This document shows positions 27,060 through 36,213 of a stretch of DNA of 64,000 bases, piece after piece. Below the pieces are notes generated by a model. It was not told the origin of the DNA. It saw only the letters and a program-made list of their open reading frames with translations, and did no database searches. The stretch is from NCBI GenBank assembly GCA_945902075.1, contig CAMDMA010000002.1, forward strand, positions 62,001 to 126,000, in the 5' to 3' direction. How positions within the stretch are numbered: position 1 is the stretch's first letter; each line of letters opens with the position of its first letter. Position numbers and translations under genes: made by a program. The stretch comes from Candidatus Kuenenia stuttgartensis. Lineage in GTDB: Bacteria > Planctomycetota > Phycisphaerae > Phycisphaerales > SM1A02.

Positions 27060-29897
27060 ATGTACTCCACCTGCCGCTTCAAAGCGCTTACCACCCTCGC
27101 CTCTGCCATCGCCCTCGCTGGCATTCCTGCGTCGTTGGCGTTCCGCGATTCCAACCGCGAAGTTGCGATTGTCGATCCAGCGCTTGCGAAGCTTGGCATC
27201 CAGGATGCGCGCGAGCTCTCCGCTGTCGATGCGCTCCCAGGCGCCGACCTCCGTTGGGATTTTCCGCGCCTTGATGCAGCACAACTCGAAATCGGTCAGA
27301 GCCTCACGTTCCTGCTGCCTGGGTTTCGCACCATCGAGATTCCGCTCGTCGATCGCATGCTGATCGCGCGCGATGCTGTTTCGTTCACGTTCGCCGATCC
27401 GACCATCGGCGCGAGCGCGGAGATCGTTGTCCACGCTGGCCTTGTATCGGGAACGATCCGCGCGCAACTCGCCACGGGTTTCGAGGCATGGGAACTCACG
27501 ACCGGCACCGATCGCTTCGGCATCGGTGGCGATTGGTACACGCCGGCAATCGACAATGTCATGATCGATCCACCGGTGGCGATGGAAGGAAATCAACTCG
27601 GTGAACCCGAAAGCGAAGGCGGTATCGCTGATGCGGGTTGTGAAGATACTGGCGCGTTCATCGATGTACTGGTGGCGTACACGCCGGGGTTTTTCGCGGG
27701 CTTCTCGTCCCTCGAGGCGATGAAGACGCTTGTCCTCGCAGATATCGCGCGCGCCAATGCTGGTCTTACGAATTCAAACGCGATTCCACGATTCCGTGTC
27801 GCGGGTTACTACGCGTGCCCGCAAAATTCAACCGGCGATGTCACCAGCGACCTCACCCGCTTGCAAGCTCCAACGGACGGTTGGAACGACGGCGTTCATG
27901 CTGCGCGCAACGACGCGCGCGCCGATCTCGTGATGCTGTTTGACCCGCCATCCGTCGCTGGTGGCGGCACGGCGTTTCAAGGAATCGCGGGGGGTTCGGC
28001 TACCGGTTTCTCGGTCAACGCCGCGCCAAACAGTTTCATCGCCGCTCGACTCCTCGGACTCAACATGGGTGCGTGTTTCGAGTCGTCATCGCCCGCCGCC
28101 TGCCCCGGCTATTTTCCCTACGCACACGGATTCATCTTCCGGCCACTCGGTGTTGCGGTCGACTACGGAACGATCATGGTCAATGCCGCGGTCGTCACGC
28201 AACCGATCTTCTCAAACATTTATGTCGACTGGATGGATACCGCGACTGGCTCAGACCTCGCGAATAACGCACGCACACTGAGCCTGACCGCGAACAATGT
28301 TGCGAACTACCGCTGTAGTAACGGCCCCGACGCTGATTGCGACAACGATGGCATCCTCGATGCAGATGCCATTGCTACGGGTCTTGTTCCCGACTGCAAT
28401 CGCACCGGACTCCCCGACAGTTGCGACATCGCGATCGGTATCAGTATTGATCTCAACAATGACGGTGTGCCCGACGAGTGCCCCCTGACCGACACGGAAT
28501 TCGGTCTAACTGGCGTTGTGCAACTCGACACCTTCGGAACAAGCGTCTCGCTTTCCGCGAAAGCCGCAGACCCCACGATTCTTCTCGGTATCGGTGCCCC
28601 TGGTGACGACACAGGTGCCTCGAATGCGGGTGAAGCGTTTGTTGTCGACGCAACTGCCGGCATCCTTGATGCCTCGAGCGCCGCGACTCTGCGTCCGCAC
28701 GACCCGATCACGAACTCGTACTTCGGCCGCTCCATCTCGGTATTCAAACGCCCATCGAGCCTGCTCCCCGCGTACCCCGCGCGCAACCTTGCACTCGTTG
28801 GCGCGTTCCGTTGGCCACAGTCCACGACATCGGGCAACTACCCGTCGAAGGGCGCGGTCTATCTGTTTGAAGAGAAGCCTGATGGAACGTGGGGCGCTGT
28901 AATGCAGCCAAACACAACCGGCCCCGCCACACCGTGGCGTTTCTCGCCAGCAGGTTCGGGCGGCTACGGCACGCAGAGTTATGCGCTGTTTGGTTACGCC
29001 GCGGAGATCGGCCATGCGGCGGTTGAAAATTCCGACATCATCGTCGTCGGTACACCGGGTCATGATGAGGCGAAGGGCGCGGTGTTCATCGTGCGCAATC
29101 CGTCGTTGAATGTGTCGACGTCCGTCAGGAGGGATCAGCCGATCGTGAGTCGGCGCGATGTACTTGTGGGCGCGCAGGCTGGCGACAATTACGGTGCAGC
29201 GATTGCACTCGAAGACAACTTGCAAACATCCGGCGCCTCGCGCGTCGTGTTTGTTGCCGGTGCTCCCGGGACAGCGGACGGGAGAGGCGCTGCCTACATC
29301 CGTGAACGCGCCGCCTCAACCAACGGCTTCGGAACAACCTGGCCAACCAGCTTTGGCTACAACTTCCCGATCAACAACCCCGTCGGTGCAGGTGCGCCGC
29401 TCGCGGCTGGCGATCGCTACGGCACTTCGGTTGCGATTTCGCAGCGACTCGTCGTGGTCGGCGCCCCCGGAACGGGCGGCGGTAAGGGACGCGTCCACTT
29501 CTGGGAACGGAATGATTTGTTTGGAACATCCGGCCGCTGGAATTACCGCGGCTTCTTCACCCTCGATGATCCGATGGTCGAGCAGTTCGGCTCCTCGGTC
29601 TCAATCGCGCCGTCGATGGTCGCCAACGAATTCACCGTGATCGTCGGCGCTGCCAAGGCGGATGTCCAAGTCGGCTCAACCCTCAAGGTTGACGCGGGTG
29701 CGGTCTTCGTACTGAAGAAGGTGTTTGGTACGTCCGGTGCGACACTTGTGGAGCGCCGAACCTCAAACGCGCCAGTTTCTGGCGACGAATTCGGCTACTC
29801 AACCACTGCTCTTCAAGGCTTCTCACTCATCGGCGCACCCTTCAAGGACAGCGGCGGACTCAACGCTGGAGCCGCGAAACTTCTCACGACCCCTTGA
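27060..29897 (+). CDS. Secreted reprolysin-like pseudo-protease with FG-GAP repeats
   Basis: 945 residues with an N-terminal signal-like helix (LTTLASAIALAGIPASLAF). A propeptide-like region is followed by a domain (about 198-418) built like M12B-type metalloproteases of bacteria: IDVLVAYTPG, a TNSNAIPRFRV strand, ARADLVMLF, HGFIF, YGTIMVN, PIFSNIYV and ANNARTLSLTANNVANYR. At the place of HExxHxxGxxH the residues are RLLGLNMGACF (330-340), so all zinc ligands and the general base are missing. Next are Asp-rich TSP3-like loops (about 420-475), then about seven FG-GAP units to the end (TFGTSVSL, YFGRSISV, NYGAAIAL, RYGTSVAI, QFGSSVSI, EFGYSTTA with paired G-A-P turns), forming an integrin-type propeller. 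A surface binding role is inferred. Confidence 0.85.
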   Translation: MYSTCRFKALTTLASAIALAGIPASLAFRDSNREVAIVDPALAKLGIQDARELSAVDALPGADLRWDFPRLDAAQLEIGQSLTFLLPGFRTIEIPLVDRMLIARDAVSFTFADPTIGASAEIVVHAGLVSGTIRAQLATGFEAWELTTGTDRFGIGGDWYTPAIDNVMIDPPVAMEGNQLGEPESEGGIADAGCEDTGAFIDVLVAYTPGFFAGFSSLEAMKTLVLADIARANAGLTNSNAIPRFRVAGYYACPQNSTGDVTSDLTRLQAPTDGWNDGVHAARNDARADLVMLFDPPSVAGGGTAFQGIAGGSATGFSVNAAPNSFIAARLLGLNMGACFESSSPAACPGYFPYAHGFIFRPLGVAVDYGTIMVNAAVVTQPIFSNIYVDWMDTATGSDLANNARTLSLTANNVANYRCSNGPDADCDNDGILDADAIATGLVPDCNRTGLPDSCDIAIGISIDLNNDGVPDECPLTDTEFGLTGVVQLDTFGTSVSLSAKAADPTILLGIGAPGDDTGASNAGEAFVVDATAGILDASSAATLRPHDPITNSYFGRSISVFKRPSSLLPAYPARNLALVGAFRWPQSTTSGNYPSKGAVYLFEEKPDGTWGAVMQPNTTGPATPWRFSPAGSGGYGTQSYALFGYAAEIGHAAVENSDIIVVGTPGHDEAKGAVFIVRNPSLNVSTSVRRDQPIVSRRDVLVGAQAGDNYGAAIALEDNLQTSGASRVVFVAGAPGTADGRGAAYIRERAASTNGFGTTWPTSFGYNFPINNPVGAGAPLAAGDRYGTSVAISQRLVVVGAPGTGGGKGRVHFWERNDLFGTSGRWNYRGFFTLDDPMVEQFGSSVSIAPSMVANEFTVIVGAAKADVQVGSTLKVDAGAVFVLKKVFGTSGATLVERRTSNAPVSGDEFGYSTTALQGFSLIGAPFKDSGGLNAGAAKLLTTP

Positions 29898-29964
29898 ACT
29901 TTCCGCGCCCCACCTGATCGCCATCGCGCTTCCCCCGACACTTGCCTCACCATCCTCCGCTTCC

Positions 29965-32946
29965 ATGCGCATCACACGACTCATCACCACGCTCGCCATT
30001 CTGTTCTCGGCAGGCCTTGCCTCGCTCCTCACAGCGAGCACAGTCCATGCCCAGGCCGCCTGCGGCGACGCGCCGAACGACTGCTTCACCACCAATCTTT
30101 TCGGTGGCGGATGCAGCAACCCAATCTGCTGTTCACTTGTCTGTACTGCTGAGCCCGCATGTTGCGACATCGCATGGGATGATGTCTGCGTCGCGCTCGC
30201 CGAGAAGTACTGCTCCGACTGTGGGCTTGTGAAGGACTCGTGCTTCGAATCCCACGCAACGCCGTCCTGCAACAATGGCGCGATCTGCGAACTTGTCTGC
30301 GCAACGCCCGGATACGAAGCGTGCTGCGACGTGCGGTGGGACGAAGCTTGCGTTCGCCGCGCCGTCGCATTGACCGCCGACTGCGGCCTGCCCGCGACCG
30401 GCTCGTGCGTCGTTGTGCACGAAAATCCCAACTGCCGTGATGCCGAATGTTGCCAGACTGTGTGCGCCATCGACCCACGCTGTTGCGATCTGACTTGGGA
30501 CCAGGCTTGCGTGAATTGGGCGGAGCGCTTCTGCATCACCTGCGGAAACCCACGCGCCGGCAGTTGCTGCCACTCGCACCAAGGCCCCCACTGCGACGAC
30601 CTGGTGTGCTGCGAGGCCGTCTGCACGATTGACCCGTTTTGCTGTGAGACTCGCTGGGACTTCGACTGTGCACGCCAAGCGTCCTCAACCACGATCTGCA
30701 ACATTCCAAGTTGCCGATGCGGCGAGGGTGGTGCTGAGGCTTCGTGCCGCGCCGTGCATGAAAACCCAGGCTGCAACGATCGCATCTGCTGCGACGAGGT
30801 CTGCTACTTCGACAACTTCTGCTGTGAGGCGGAGTGGGATTACACCTGCGTCCAGATGGCACTCGCCCGTTGCGCGCTTTCGCCGAGTCCGATCATCAAC
30901 GGTATTTGCGAAGATGCGACTGGAAGCTGCTTCGTCGATCACACCGGCCGTGGCTGCTCGGATGCTGCATGCTGCGCGCGGATTTGCCAAATCGATATCA
31001 CCTGCTGCGATGCCGTCTGGGATGCAGACTGCGCGGCACTCGCTCGAGTGAACTGCAACGGTTGCGGCGACATTGATGCCGGCAGTTGCTACTACCCGCA
31101 CGGCACACCGTCATGCCTTGATCGCACATGCTGTGACGCGGTCTGCGATATCGATCCCTCGTGTTGCGACATCGAATGGGACATCTTCTGTGTGATCAAC
31201 GCTGGCACCTACTGCCTTGATACCGTGATTACCTGCGGCGACCCGCGCGTTCGACCATGCGCGGTCGCGAGCTATCTCCCAGCCTGCGCCGACGAGGAGT
31301 GCTGCGCCTACATCTGCAACTCACTCGACCCCACTTGCTGCTCGCGCGGTTGGGACGAGACATGCGCTGCCAACGCCGTCTATGTCTGCGACCTCGGCAT
31401 CAACAACTGCCCCGCCACCGGTTCGCCACTTGTTGCGCACGGTACGCCAGGCTGCTCCGATGAACTCTGCTGTGCCGCCGTCTGCTCGATTGATCCTTTG
31501 TGCTGCTCATTCGGTTGGAGCGCAGAGTGCGTGCGCGTCGCGAAGGGCGTGTGCGTGACCTTTGGCGATTGTCCTGGCGCAGGCCCATGCGACGCGACCC
31601 ACGCGACGCCAGGCTGTGAAGACGCAACCTGCTGCACCATCGTCTGCCAGAATGATCCATTCTGCTGCGAAGTGAGTTGGTCGAGTTCGTGCGCCCAAGC
31701 AGCGCGCGCGCTCTGCGTCCCACGACCGTCATGGCCGTGCCCGTGCAACGGAAGTTGTTTCGAAGCGCATCCTGAGACTGGCGGCTGTAACGACGAGGTT
31801 TGCTGCTCGGGCGTGTGCAATATCGATCCACTCTGCTGCACGCAGAGTTGGGACGAAGGCTGCGTCACCATCGCACGAGTGACCTGCTGTAACTACCCCG
31901 GCTGTGGTGACATCTGTACGGGGAGCTGCCTTGTGCCCCACCAGACTCCGTTCTGTGATGACGCGTCGTGCTGCGAGGCGGTCTGCCGCTTCGAGCCCTA
32001 TTGCTGCGATGTTCGCTGGGACTCTTCGTGCGTTCTCGAAGCACGCCGAACGTGTCTCGGAGGTTGCGGACTCCCCGTCAGCGGTAACTGCTTCAACGAG
32101 CACGACCTCCCCGGCTGCAACAATGGCGACTGCTGCAGCAGCGTGTGTGCAGCAGAGGAGTTTGAGTATTGCTGCCTGACCAGCTGGGATTCCAACTGCG
32201 CTGATCGTGCGCGCAAACTCTGCGTAGACGATCTCCCAGAGTGTGGCCGTATCGGTCTGCCTGGCTGCAACATTCCTCACGACAGCCCATCCTGCGGCGA
32301 TCAAGATTGCTGCGAGGCGATCTGCAACATCGACGATTTCTGCTGCACCAACGAGTGGGACAGCGCATGCGTGGCGTACACCTATACGACCGCCGGCTGC
32401 GAGCGTTACCAAGCCGAGTGTGGCGGCGCGTGTGCGGGCTCGTGCTGTGAGCCTCACCTCGCCCCATGGTGTAACGATGAAGCCTGCTGTGATGCGATCT
32501 GCTTGATCGACATCTTCTGCTGCACGACGGAATGGGATGCGTTCTGCGCCCAATCCGCGCGTCAGAACACGGCTTGCAATGTCGCTTGCCCCGATCCCAA
32601 GTGTGGTACGCCCGAGGCTGGCAACTGCTGCGTCCCGCATGACAATGCCAACTGCAACGATGCGACCTGCTGCGACACCGTCTGTGCGACCGACCCGACC
32701 TGCTGCAATGTCGTCTGGGACGGTATCTGCGCTTCGATCGCCAATGCGGAATGCGACAACTGCGGCGGCGGATCAAGTTGTGGGGCGGCGGATGCAGGCT
32801 CGTGCTGCAACGAGCACGAAACGACGCCGTTCTGTGACAACGCCAAGTGTTGCGTTCTGGTCTGCTCGCTCGACGAGACCTGCTGCATCGACGGGTGGGA
32901 CACCACCTGCGTAAAGCTCGCGCAGATTCTCTGCGGTTGCGATTGA
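29965..32946 (+). CDS. Secreted protein of 17 cysteine-rich modules
   Basis: 993 residues from ATG 29965, which opens a clear signal peptide (MRITRLITTLAILFSAGLAS, cleavage after VHAQ). The rest consists of 17 repeats of about 50-60 residues with the core CCxxVCxxDPxCCxxxWDxxCVxxA, each preceded by a G-S-C...H...PGCxD half. The Trp-Asp pair and the CC pairs are kept in nearly all copies; modules 9 and 10 have W-S instead of W-D. Cysteine content is extreme, so the protein must be disulfide-linked outside the cytoplasm or bind metal. No named family is claimed. It follows the reprolysin-like gene by 67 bases and is closed by a strong terminator, so the two may be one transcript. Confidence 0.9.
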   Translation: MRITRLITTLAILFSAGLASLLTASTVHAQAACGDAPNDCFTTNLFGGGCSNPICCSLVCTAEPACCDIAWDDVCVALAEKYCSDCGLVKDSCFESHATPSCNNGAICELVCATPGYEACCDVRWDEACVRRAVALTADCGLPATGSCVVVHENPNCRDAECCQTVCAIDPRCCDLTWDQACVNWAERFCITCGNPRAGSCCHSHQGPHCDDLVCCEAVCTIDPFCCETRWDFDCARQASSTTICNIPSCRCGEGGAEASCRAVHENPGCNDRICCDEVCYFDNFCCEAEWDYTCVQMALARCALSPSPIINGICEDATGSCFVDHTGRGCSDAACCARICQIDITCCDAVWDADCAALARVNCNGCGDIDAGSCYYPHGTPSCLDRTCCDAVCDIDPSCCDIEWDIFCVINAGTYCLDTVITCGDPRVRPCAVASYLPACADEECCAYICNSLDPTCCSRGWDETCAANAVYVCDLGINNCPATGSPLVAHGTPGCSDELCCAAVCSIDPLCCSFGWSAECVRVAKGVCVTFGDCPGAGPCDATHATPGCEDATCCTIVCQNDPFCCEVSWSSSCAQAARALCVPRPSWPCPCNGSCFEAHPETGGCNDEVCCSGVCNIDPLCCTQSWDEGCVTIARVTCCNYPGCGDICTGSCLVPHQTPFCDDASCCEAVCRFEPYCCDVRWDSSCVLEARRTCLGGCGLPVSGNCFNEHDLPGCNNGDCCSSVCAAEEFEYCCLTSWDSNCADRARKLCVDDLPECGRIGLPGCNIPHDSPSCGDQDCCEAICNIDDFCCTNEWDSACVAYTYTTAGCERYQAECGGACAGSCCEPHLAPWCNDEACCDAICLIDIFCCTTEWDAFCAQSARQNTACNVACPDPKCGTPEAGNCCVPHDNANCNDATCCDTVCATDPTCCNVVWDGICASIANAECDNCGGGSSCGAADAGSCCNEHETTPFCDNAKCCVLVCSLDETCCIDGWDTTCVKLAQILCGCD

Positions 32947-32961
32947 TCTCAACGAGATGGT

Positions 32962-34188
32962 TTAGCAGGCCCGCGCGACAATCGCGCGGGCCTGCGTGTT
33001 TTTCCGCGCAACGAACACAACCGTATCGCCCTGCGGTGTACAGCCAAGTTCGCGCGTGAGCCGATCGGCATCGGTGACGCCGCCTCGCAGACGGACGCTT
33101 CGCAGGGAGAGTTTGTGCTGTCGAACCACTTCGGAAAGCGCGACAGCAAGTGACTCAGGTCGGCCCGAAACTTCGCACACGAACTCGAACGATTCAAACC
33201 ACGGAGCCGCGAGTGGCGCGTTCGTCACAATGAGCCCAAGCCCGCGCGCAACTTCAAGAGCGCCCGTTCCACGCGTGGCTTCGGTCAGAAGTTGCGCCCG
33301 CTCGAGCGCCGATGCTGGTTCAGAAATGAAGCAGCCCGCTGAAAGCGACTCCAGCGCGACTCCAATCCGTTGAGCACAACAATCGTCAGGAAGCCCAACG
33401 ATCGTTGCTGCTGAGCCGACAGGCGTTCGCGTTCCAAGAACAGTTGCCCGCGTCTCCCGCGGATTTCCGGCAAATGCGCCGCTCCACGCAATCGCCTGGA
33501 CAAGTGCGTCATCCTCCTGAATCCACTCCCACTCAAGTGTCATCCCTGTGAATGCGCGACGATCGACACCTGGCGAAAACTTGATTCCGGCAGCGGCAGT
33601 CTCGCGCAGCGCCCGCTCGATCCAGTCGCGGCCGGGCTGGTGATCATCAAGGCTCCAGGATCGTGTGGACGCGCGCTCGTCCCGGCGCGCGGGATCCGCA
33701 TGGATGGCGCGACCGCGGATGTCGATCGACTCGACATCTGCGACGAGGGTTGCGCAACGCGCGTTCATTCCCGTCATCCACGCGCGCCGCGGGTCAAGAT
33801 CGATGGCGGTGACTGCAAGGCCGCCGGCAGTGAGGGCCATCGCATCTCCGCCGATTCCAGAGCACAGGTCGAGTATCTCTGCGCCCGGCCCAAGCGCTTC
33901 GACCATGCGCAGCGCCTTCCACGCGGCAACTCGCGCCCCGGATGCTTGCTCCACGCCCGCAACATCGCACCAAAGCGTTTTGTGCTCGGGAAATTTTCGG
34001 AACGCCTTTCGGCGCGCGGTCGCGAGCTCAATCGCAGCAGCCACCAGATCTGCCTCGAAACGCCGACGAAGCCGCATGATCGACGCAGCATCGCGTGGGT
34101 CGACCGCAGCGGCCGCCGCAACCACGCCATCTTCGCCGCCCCCGGCCGCGAGCCTTTTCCAAAGCGAGACGTCACGCCAATCGGTCAT
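32962..34188 (-). CDS. Class I SAM methyltransferase with THUMP-like C-terminus
   Basis: 408 residues from ATG 34188. The SAM-binding fold begins EILDLCSGIGGDAMALTAGG (motif I) with VTAIDLDPRRAWM (acidic end of strand 2) and VESIDI/AIHADPARRD (motif IV-like D-P-A-R). The N-terminal 100 residues are helical and Arg-rich. The C-terminal part (about 300-400) ends QHKLSLRSVRLRGGVTDADRLTRELG, the layout of the THUMP-like domain found in a family of putative RNA methyltransferases. Substrate unknown. It is convergent with the cysteine-rich-repeat gene and its last codons form that gene's terminator stem. Confidence 0.82.
   Translation of the reverse strand: MTDWRDVSLWKRLAAGGGEDGVVAAAAAVDPRDAASIMRLRRRFEADLVAAAIELATARRKAFRKFPEHKTLWCDVAGVEQASGARVAAWKALRMVEALGPGAEILDLCSGIGGDAMALTAGGLAVTAIDLDPRRAWMTGMNARCATLVADVESIDIRGRAIHADPARRDERASTRSWSLDDHQPGRDWIERALRETAAAGIKFSPGVDRRAFTGMTLEWEWIQEDDALVQAIAWSGAFAGNPRETRATVLGTRTPVGSAATIVGLPDDCCAQRIGVALESLSAGCFISEPASALERAQLLTEATRGTGALEVARGLGLIVTNAPLAAPWFESFEFVCEVSGRPESLAVALSEVVRQHKLSLRSVRLRGGVTDADRLTRELGCTPQGDTVVFVARKNTQARAIVARAC
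32965..33003 (+). terminator. Strong terminator overlapping a convergent gene
   Basis: A perfect 14-bp stem (32965-32978 with 32982-32995), a 3-base loop, then GTG and five T. It ends the cysteine-rich-repeat gene. The same bases encode the last residues of the minus-strand methyltransferase (stop at 32962). Confidence 0.88.
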
Positions 34189-34566
34189 CGCGGCAGCGTA
34201 ACTCTCGCGACGACCTGTCGGGAACTGTCGACCCACGAAGATCCGCGCTGCGAAGCGAATCCCGCGTATAACGCCGTGATGCTCCAGAGCGGTTGCTTGG
34301 CAACACCTCCTCGCTTGACCCTGCTCGACCCAAGCTCTGCGAGGAGAATCCAGTTTTTACTCACCGAAGCGGACAGTCCGTGCGCGCACGCCTCTCGACC
34401 CGCGCCAACACGCACCCGCGCGACCTTGCGGTCGAACCTCATTTTTGTCAGCCTTTTGTCTGCTGTTGGTGCCATTGCTCTCCACGCTGCGCCAACGACG
34501 GGCTCTCTCGCCGCCCAGGCGCGCGTTCCGCCGGGGCACTTCGAAGCCCGTGTAGAGGAGAGTGCG
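34189..34566. other. 378-base divergent upstream region
   Basis: Lies between the methyltransferase and the lectin/RCC1 gene, so both promoters should be here. The frame of the right-hand gene is open back through this region and reads a second hydrophobic stretch (LIFVSLLSAVGAIALHAA), but the downstream ATG 34567 has the better ribosome site and its own signal peptide. No other structure was seen. Confidence 0.5.
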
Positions 34567-36213
34567 ATGCGTAAGAATCCGAAGTCGTTCGCCATGGCCG
34601 CAGCCGCGGCGCTGTCCGTTGCCACCGGAGCCGCAGCGCAGGACGCCGTCCAATGGCGCGTCGAGGATGGTGGGAATGGGCATTGGTATGCGACGCTTGG
34701 CGAGGTACATCACTGGCCTGAGGCCCGAGCGCGCTGCGAGCAACTGGGCGGTTACCTCGCAACACTCACGTCAGCCGCCGAATGGTCGTGGGTGGTAACT
34801 GCAACGAATATCGAGCACGGGTATGTCGGCGGCTATCAGGATGCGTCGGCGAGTGACTACGAAGAGCCGTACGGTGGTTGGCGATGGGTGACCGGTGAGC
34901 AATTCGCGTTCAACAGCATCTCGATGCTTCCATTCGATGATTGCCCCGGCGCCGCTCCGGCATCGTGCGTTTGTGGTTCGGGCGCTCAGGATGTTCTATT
35001 TGCAATGGGCTGCTGTGGTCACATGATGAACGACAGTCAGGATGGGACGTCCTTCGACTGCAACATGGCGGGCGAGGTTCCTTACCCCCCTGTTGATTCG
35101 CTTATCGAATGGTCCGCCGACTGCAACAACGATGGGCTGGTCGACTACGGTCAGATCCGCGCGGGCGAACTCGAAGACACGAACGCGAACAACATTCCCG
35201 ATTGCTGCGAGGGACAGCTCGTCTCGTGGGGCGACAACTCTCTCGGCCAATCAACCCCACCGATCCTTCGTGCGCCGATCGACTCAATCACTGCGGGATA
35301 TGACCACAGCGCGTGTCTGCTCACCGACGGGACGGTGCTTGTGTGGGGCTACAACGCCTTCGGGCAACGCGATGTGCCAGCCAACCTTCAGAATGTCGTT
35401 CAGATTTCCGCGGGTGATCGTTTCATGCTCGCCCTACAAGCGAACGGCGTCGTACGCGCATGGGGATTCAACGACTACGGCCAATGCAATGTTCCTGCGG
35501 ATCTCCCCTTCGTCGTCAAGATCTCTGCAGGTGGCAATCACAGCATGGTTCAGTTGAGCGATGGGACACTGCGCTGCTGGGGAAACAACACAAGCGGAGA
35601 ATCTACGGTGCCGACCGATCTTGGATCGGTGAGCGTGTTTGAGGGTGGCGTCTACCACTCGATCGCTGTCACCACATCGAGCCTCATCCGCTGTTGGGGT
35701 CTCGACGACTACGGCCAATGCACACCACCCAAAGCAATCACCACTGCAGTCGCCGTGAGTGGTGGCGATCGCCACTCGGTCGCACTACTCGCAAACGGAT
35801 CCGTGCGCTGCTGGGGTCAGAACACTTATGGTCAATGCACGCCCCCTACCGATCTTCCGCCGCTGACAGCGATTTCCGCAAGTGATCGCTACACACTGGG
35901 ACTCACGACGGCAGGTCGGGTTGTGCCATGGGGCGTAGAAATCGGCCAAAGCCCTAGCTCAGGCACCATTTGCACAATGATCGCGGCAGGCGCGTACCAC
36001 GGGATTGCCGCGCTTGAGCAGGCGGAGTGCCCAATTCCTTGCGCTGCCGACGTCACTGGCAACGACAACGTCGATGCGGCGGATCTTGCGGCAATCCTCA
36101 GCGCGTGGGGCGGTGCGCCGACGGGTAAGGCGAACGCCGATGTGAACGGCGACGGCAGCATCGATGCGGCAGATCTCGCCGCGGTGCTGAGTTCGTGGGG
36201 CCCCTGTCCGTGA
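34567..36213 (+). CDS. Secreted C-type-lectin / RCC1 / dockerin protein
   Basis: 548 residues from ATG 34567 (GAGGAG six bases upstream). Order of parts: signal peptide (MRKNPKSFAMAAAAALSVAT to about 24), a C-type-lectin-like domain (about 36-135: YATLGEVHHWPEARARCEQL, GGYLATLTSAAEW, GGYQDAS, GGWRWVTGE), and Asp/Asn loops DCNNDGLVDYGQ and DTNANNIPDC. Six or seven RCC1-type propeller blades follow (about 212-450, each with WGDNxxGQ or CWGxNxxGQ and AGxxHS). Finally comes a dockerin-like pair, DVTGNDNVDAADLAAILSAW and DVNGDGSIDAADLAAVLSSW. Exported and probably cell-surface; carbohydrate binding is inferred from the lectin fold only. Its stop overlaps the start of the next gene, a sigma factor. 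Confidence 0.88.
   Translation: MRKNPKSFAMAAAAALSVATGAAAQDAVQWRVEDGGNGHWYATLGEVHHWPEARARCEQLGGYLATLTSAAEWSWVVTATNIEHGYVGGYQDASASDYEEPYGGWRWVTGEQFAFNSISMLPFDDCPGAAPASCVCGSGAQDVLFAMGCCGHMMNDSQDGTSFDCNMAGEVPYPPVDSLIEWSADCNNDGLVDYGQIRAGELEDTNANNIPDCCEGQLVSWGDNSLGQSTPPILRAPIDSITAGYDHSACLLTDGTVLVWGYNAFGQRDVPANLQNVVQISAGDRFMLALQANGVVRAWGFNDYGQCNVPADLPFVVKISAGGNHSMVQLSDGTLRCWGNNTSGESTVPTDLGSVSVFEGGVYHSIAVTTSSLIRCWGLDDYGQCTPPKAITTAVAVSGGDRHSVALLANGSVRCWGQNTYGQCTPPTDLPPLTAISASDRYTLGLTTAGRVVPWGVEIGQSPSSGTICTMIAAGAYHGIAALEQAECPIPCAADVTGNDNVDAADLAAILSAWGGAPTGKANADVNGDGSIDAADLAAVLSSWGPCP

Noticed and set aside
29823-32906. Long minus-strand frames opposite the cysteine-rich repeat protein
   Set aside because: They are mirror images of the repeated TGC/TGT codons; they show Ser/Gln/Ala monotony and no domain.
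33640-34566. Start of the lectin/RCC1 gene far upstream in the same open frame
   Set aside because: The upstream part is antisense to the methyltransferase gene and the ATG at 34567 has both a ribosome-binding site and a signal peptide.
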